From contig NZ_NNBP01000040.1 in NCBI RefSeq assembly GCF_002803155.1, positions 20,471 through 84,470 of the forward strand: a DNA stretch of 64,000 nucleotides. Direction: 5' to 3'. This DNA comes from Streptomyces sp. CB02959. GTDB lineage: Bacteria > Actinomycetota > Actinomycetes > Streptomycetales > Streptomycetaceae. Made by a program: the position numbers and the translations under genes. The notes beneath the pieces are model-generated. The model was not told where the DNA came from. It saw nothing but the letters and a program-made list of their open reading frames with translations, and did no database searches. Of this stretch, positions 61,817-64,000 are shown in pieces; position 1 is the first letter of the stretch; each line of letters begins with the position of its first letter.

Positions 61817-62878
61817 TTGACGCACCGACGCATACCCCACCGCCGCGCGATGCTGGCCAGTGCGGGCGCGCTCGCGCTCGCCGCCACCGCGACCGTCACC
61901 CTCGCCAACGCCCACGCGGCCCCGGCCCCTTCGGCGGCCAAGCTCTCGCCGGCCGCCGCGACCACCCTGGCGTCCCAGCTCAAGACCGGTACGGCCGGCG
62001 CGTTCTACGACGCCAAGGCGCAGAAGCTGGTCGTCAACGTCGTGGACGAGGCGTCCGCCGCGACCGTCCGGGCCAAGGGCGCGGAGGCCAGAATCGTCCA
62101 GCACTCGATGGCCCAGCTCGACGCCGCGCGACAGACCCTGAGGGCCAAGGCGACCATCCCCGGCACCGCCTGGGCGATGGACCCCAGGGCCAACAAGGTC
62201 GTGGTGACCGCCGACCGCACGGTCACCGGCGCCAAGCTGGACCGGCTCACCACGGTCGCCAAGGGCCTCGGTGGCACCGTCGAAATCCGCCACAGCAAGG
62301 GCGAGTTCAAGCCGCTCATCGCCGGTGGCGACGCGATCTGGGGCAGCAGTGCCCGCTGCTCGCTCGGCTTCAACGTGGTCAAGGACGGCCAGCCGTACTT
62401 CCTGACCGCCGGCCACTGCGGCAACGCGGTCAAGGAGTGGTCCGACCAGCAGGGCGGCCAGACGATCGCGACCACCGAGCAGTCCAAGTTCCCGGGCAAC
62501 GACTACTCGATCGCCAAGTACACCGGCAACGCCGAGCACCCCAGCGAGGTGGACCTCTACGGGGGCACCCAGAAGATCTCCAAGGCGGCGGACGCCACCG
62601 TCGGCGAGAAGGTGAAGCGCAGCGGGAGCACCACCCAGGTGCACGACGGCACCGTCAAGGCGCTGAACGCCAGCGTCAACTACCAGGAGGGCACGGTCGA
62701 CGGGCTGATCCAGACCGACGTCTGCGCCGAGCCCGGTGACAGCGGCGGCGCCCTCTTCGACGGCGAGAGCGCCCTCGGCCTCACCTCCGGCGGCAGCGGC
62801 GACTGCACCAACGGCGGCGAGACCTTCTTCCAGCCGGTTCCGGCCGCCCTCCAGGCGTACGGCGCACAGATCGGCTGA
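61817..62878 (+). CDS. Secreted serine protease, streptogrisin D-like
   Basis: 353-residue S1 prepro-protease. A signal peptide (THRRIPHRRAMLASAGALALAATATVTLANAHA) is followed by a long propeptide (about 35-165) and the mature enzyme starting IAGGDAIWGSSARCSLGFNVV near 168. The triad is His200 (TAGHC), Asp229 (GNDYSI) and Ser309 (GDSGGA). PSEVDLYGGTQKISKA and VHDGTVKALNASVNY resemble streptogrisin D/SAM-P20. The start is TTG at 61817 with GGGAGGT 6 nt upstream. Related to but distinct from the enzyme at 59337-60248: the propeptide is longer and residue after GDSGG is Ala. Confidence 0.94.
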   Translation: MTHRRIPHRRAMLASAGALALAATATVTLANAHAAPAPSAAKLSPAAATTLASQLKTGTAGAFYDAKAQKLVVNVVDEASAATVRAKGAEARIVQHSMAQLDAARQTLRAKATIPGTAWAMDPRANKVVVTADRTVTGAKLDRLTTVAKGLGGTVEIRHSKGEFKPLIAGGDAIWGSSARCSLGFNVVKDGQPYFLTAGHCGNAVKEWSDQQGGQTIATTEQSKFPGNDYSIAKYTGNAEHPSEVDLYGGTQKISKAADATVGEKVKRSGSTTQVHDGTVKALNASVNYQEGTVDGLIQTDVCAEPGDSGGALFDGESALGLTSGGSGDCTNGGETFFQPVPAALQAYGAQIG

Positions 62879-62913
62879 CCTCGGCCGCACCGGCCCCCGG
62901 CCGACGGCGGACA

Positions 62914-62948
62914 CCGGCCCCCGGACGCACTCCTCGTCCGGGGGCCGG
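62914..62948. terminator. Convergent terminator
   Basis: 14-bp perfect stem CCGGCCCCCGGACG / CGTCCGGGGGCCGG, 7-nt loop, between the protease and the inhibitor gene. Confidence 0.9.
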
Positions 62949-63008
62949 CGCTGTCGCCGCCCTGCCGCCGCGTTCCCGACGTCATCTCGGGAAGCGCTCG
63001 GGGGCGGT

Positions 63009-63455
63009 TCAGAACTCGAAGACCGAACCCTTGCCGGCCGTCATCGCGCAGGTGTTGGCGAAGACGTGCGTGTACCCGACCCGGCGGCCCTGCCAGACGC
63101 CGTCCGCGGTGACCAGGATCGGGTCCCACTCCTTGGTGCACAGCCGCTCGCCGGCCGCCGCGTTCTGGGTCACCGCGTCGAAGTTGCCGGCGACCGAACG
63201 CAGTTGGGCGCAGGCGGACTTCGCGACCGGGTGGCTTCCGGAGGCCCCCGGCATACAGCTGAGCGTCACCGCGCGCTCCACCGTGGCGGTCGCCCAGGTC
63301 TCGCCCCGACCGACCGTCAGTACCAGCTCGGAGGAGGCGTAGAGGCCACCGGTCCGGGCGGGCTGGGCCGGAGCGGCCGCGGCCTGCGCGGTGGTGGACA
63401 GTGCGCCCAGAACCAGCGCCGCGCCGATCGCGACCGCTCCAGTGATGTACCGCAT
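63009..63455 (-). CDS. Subtilisin inhibitor-like (SSI family) secreted inhibitor
   Basis: 148-residue secreted protease inhibitor. A signal peptide (RYITGAVAIGAALVLGALSTTAQAAAA) precedes a domain with four Cys at residues 67, 82, 106 and 136, giving the SSI disulfide pattern. The reactive loop is LCTKEWDPILV, in which the residue two after the third Cys is P1: Lys108. Typical SSI has Met there and inhibits subtilisin; Lys points to trypsin-like targets. The end DGVWQGRRVGYTHVFANTCAM matches the family. ATG 63455 has GGGAG 8 nt upstream; GTG 63464 overlaps it. Confidence 0.93.
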   Translation of the reverse strand: MRYITGAVAIGAALVLGALSTTAQAAAAPAQPARTGGLYASSELVLTVGRGETWATATVERAVTLSCMPGASGSHPVAKSACAQLRSVAGNFDAVTQNAAAGERLCTKEWDPILVTADGVWQGRRVGYTHVFANTCAMTAGKGSVFEF

Positions 63456-63831
63456 GACGAACACTCCCTTGCTCGTAGGTGCAGATGCCGGACGGGAGTC
63501 TGGCTCAACCGCATCTCAAACGCACGCGGTCCGATCACTTTCGGTCGATAGATGAAAGCTGAGGGTAATGGCGCGAATGCGTCCGGCGGCGGGGGAGCGG
63601 GGTGCCCGGGGGTGGTGCGCGGCCAGCGCGGATGAGAGTCCTCCGGCGGCGCCGGGAGCGCCCGCGGACGGGGGTATCCGGCCGCCGACCGGTCGTTCGG
63701 CCGGGCTTCGATCTCCGGCGATTGGCCGAAGGGCAGGGCCTTCCCGGCCCGGCGGGCCGGGTGCGGCCGAGAAGGCTCATGAAGATCTTGGTGAGGGGCT
63801 GTCCGGCCGGAGGCCGGGCAGCCCTTGTTCG
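63456..63831. other. Intergenic region, no gene seen
   Basis: 376 bp between the inhibitor gene and the transposase end. G-rich, with short open frames in several registers but no recognisable product or conserved start. It contains the hairpin at 63796-63824. Confidence 0.5.
63796..63824. terminator. Hairpin at the end of the transposase gene
   Basis: GGGCTGTCCGGCC and GGCCGGGCAGCCC (one G-T pair) with a 3-nt loop; just past the transposase stop codon, so probably its terminator or part of the insertion-sequence end. Confidence 0.65.
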
Positions 63832-64000
63832 TTATGTGGTGGCCAGGGCGAGTTGCCAGCTGTCGCCAGTGTGGGTGAGTCCGAGGTTGGTCAGTCGGCG
63901 AAGATTGAGGGCGGCTGCTCGGGTGTGGAGCCAGATGTTGTTGTTGATGGTTCCGCGGTAGCGGAGTCTGCGGTTGCCGTGCTGGACGAGCCAGGCGACG
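63832..64000 (-). CDS. Transposase C-terminus (partial, cut by window edge)
   Basis: Open frame on the minus strand ending in TAA at 63832 and running off the right edge (55 residues seen). It reads VAWLVQHGNRRLRYRGTI, then NNNIWLHTRAAALNLRRL and TNLGLTHTGDSWQLALAT. The RYRG...NN.W...R.AALNLRRL pattern is typical of DDE transposases of IS1182-like or related families in Streptomyces. The catalytic residues would lie outside the window. The family is not certain. Confidence 0.72.
   Translation of the reverse strand, partial: VAWLVQHGNRRLRYRGTINNNIWLHTRAAALNLRRLTNLGLTHTGDSWQLALATT

Noticed and set aside
59337..62878. Recent duplication of one protease gene
   Set aside because: The two proteases differ throughout, in propeptide length and in active-site flanks, and are separated by an unrelated gene; they are old paralogues.

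Overview
The window is very high-GC, densely coded DNA whose gene content is that of a Streptomyces-type actinomycete chromosome: GTG and TTG starts, overlapping ATGA/GTGA operon junctions, a conservon, a SepF-like protein, streptogrisin proteases, a subtilisin inhibitor of the SSI family and Tat/Sec secreted hydrolases. I see no rRNA, tRNA, CRISPR array, prophage or large antibiotic cluster.

Layout. (a) 1-6.7 kb: 3' part of a glycosyltransferase gene, then a MacB/FtsX-type ABC exporter facing away from a NarL-type two-component system. (b) 6.7-11.6 kb: PucR-type regulator divergent from a secreted GH64 beta-1,3-glucanase, then a GH15 glucoamylase-like enzyme. (c) 12-23 kb: housekeeping block of CTP synthase (pyrG), Nudix hydrolase, a P-loop/TPR protein, alanine dehydrogenase (ald), then a run of five coupled or closely spaced genes: orphan ParA, a ribbon-helix-helix-like protein, ScpA, ScpB and the RluB-type pseudouridine synthase. 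(d) 23.2-25.8 kb: ADP-ribosylglycohydrolase-like protein with two RlaP-like nucleotidyltransferases. (e) 26-30.5 kb: aroH-tyrA-cmk-plsC-der. (f) 30.5-35.1 kb: small unknown proteins, an Rpf-like transglycosylase and a glycosyltransferase pair. (g) 35-43.4 kb: a solitary cytochrome oxidase subunit I, an I78 protease inhibitor, a PAP2 phosphatase, a PIG-V-like mannosyltransferase, an MFS exporter and an acyl-CoA dehydrogenase. (h) 43.5-48.2 kb: SepF-like protein divergent from a complete conservon (CvnABCD).

(i) 48.3-59.1 kb is the most interesting part: two divergent transcripts. The minus-strand one encodes a 23-residue leader peptide of the actinobacterial sulfur type, a GNAT acetyltransferase and an amino-acid-type binding lipoprotein. 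The plus-strand one encodes permease, FAD/NAD(P) oxidoreductase, permease, ATPase, second binding lipoprotein, two LLM flavin monooxygenases and a DUF1684 protein. The parts list resembles the Bacillus subtilis ytmI-ytnM locus for S-modified cysteines, so I infer uptake and oxidative breakdown of an organosulfur amino acid derivative. The second monooxygenase gene is interrupted by one extra G in a G7 tract.

(j) 59.3-64 kb: two secreted streptogrisin-type proteases, a slipin, an SSI-family inhibitor with a Lys P1 residue, and the 3' end of a transposase running off the right edge.

Many long antisense frames exist because of the GC bias; I treated them as shadows.
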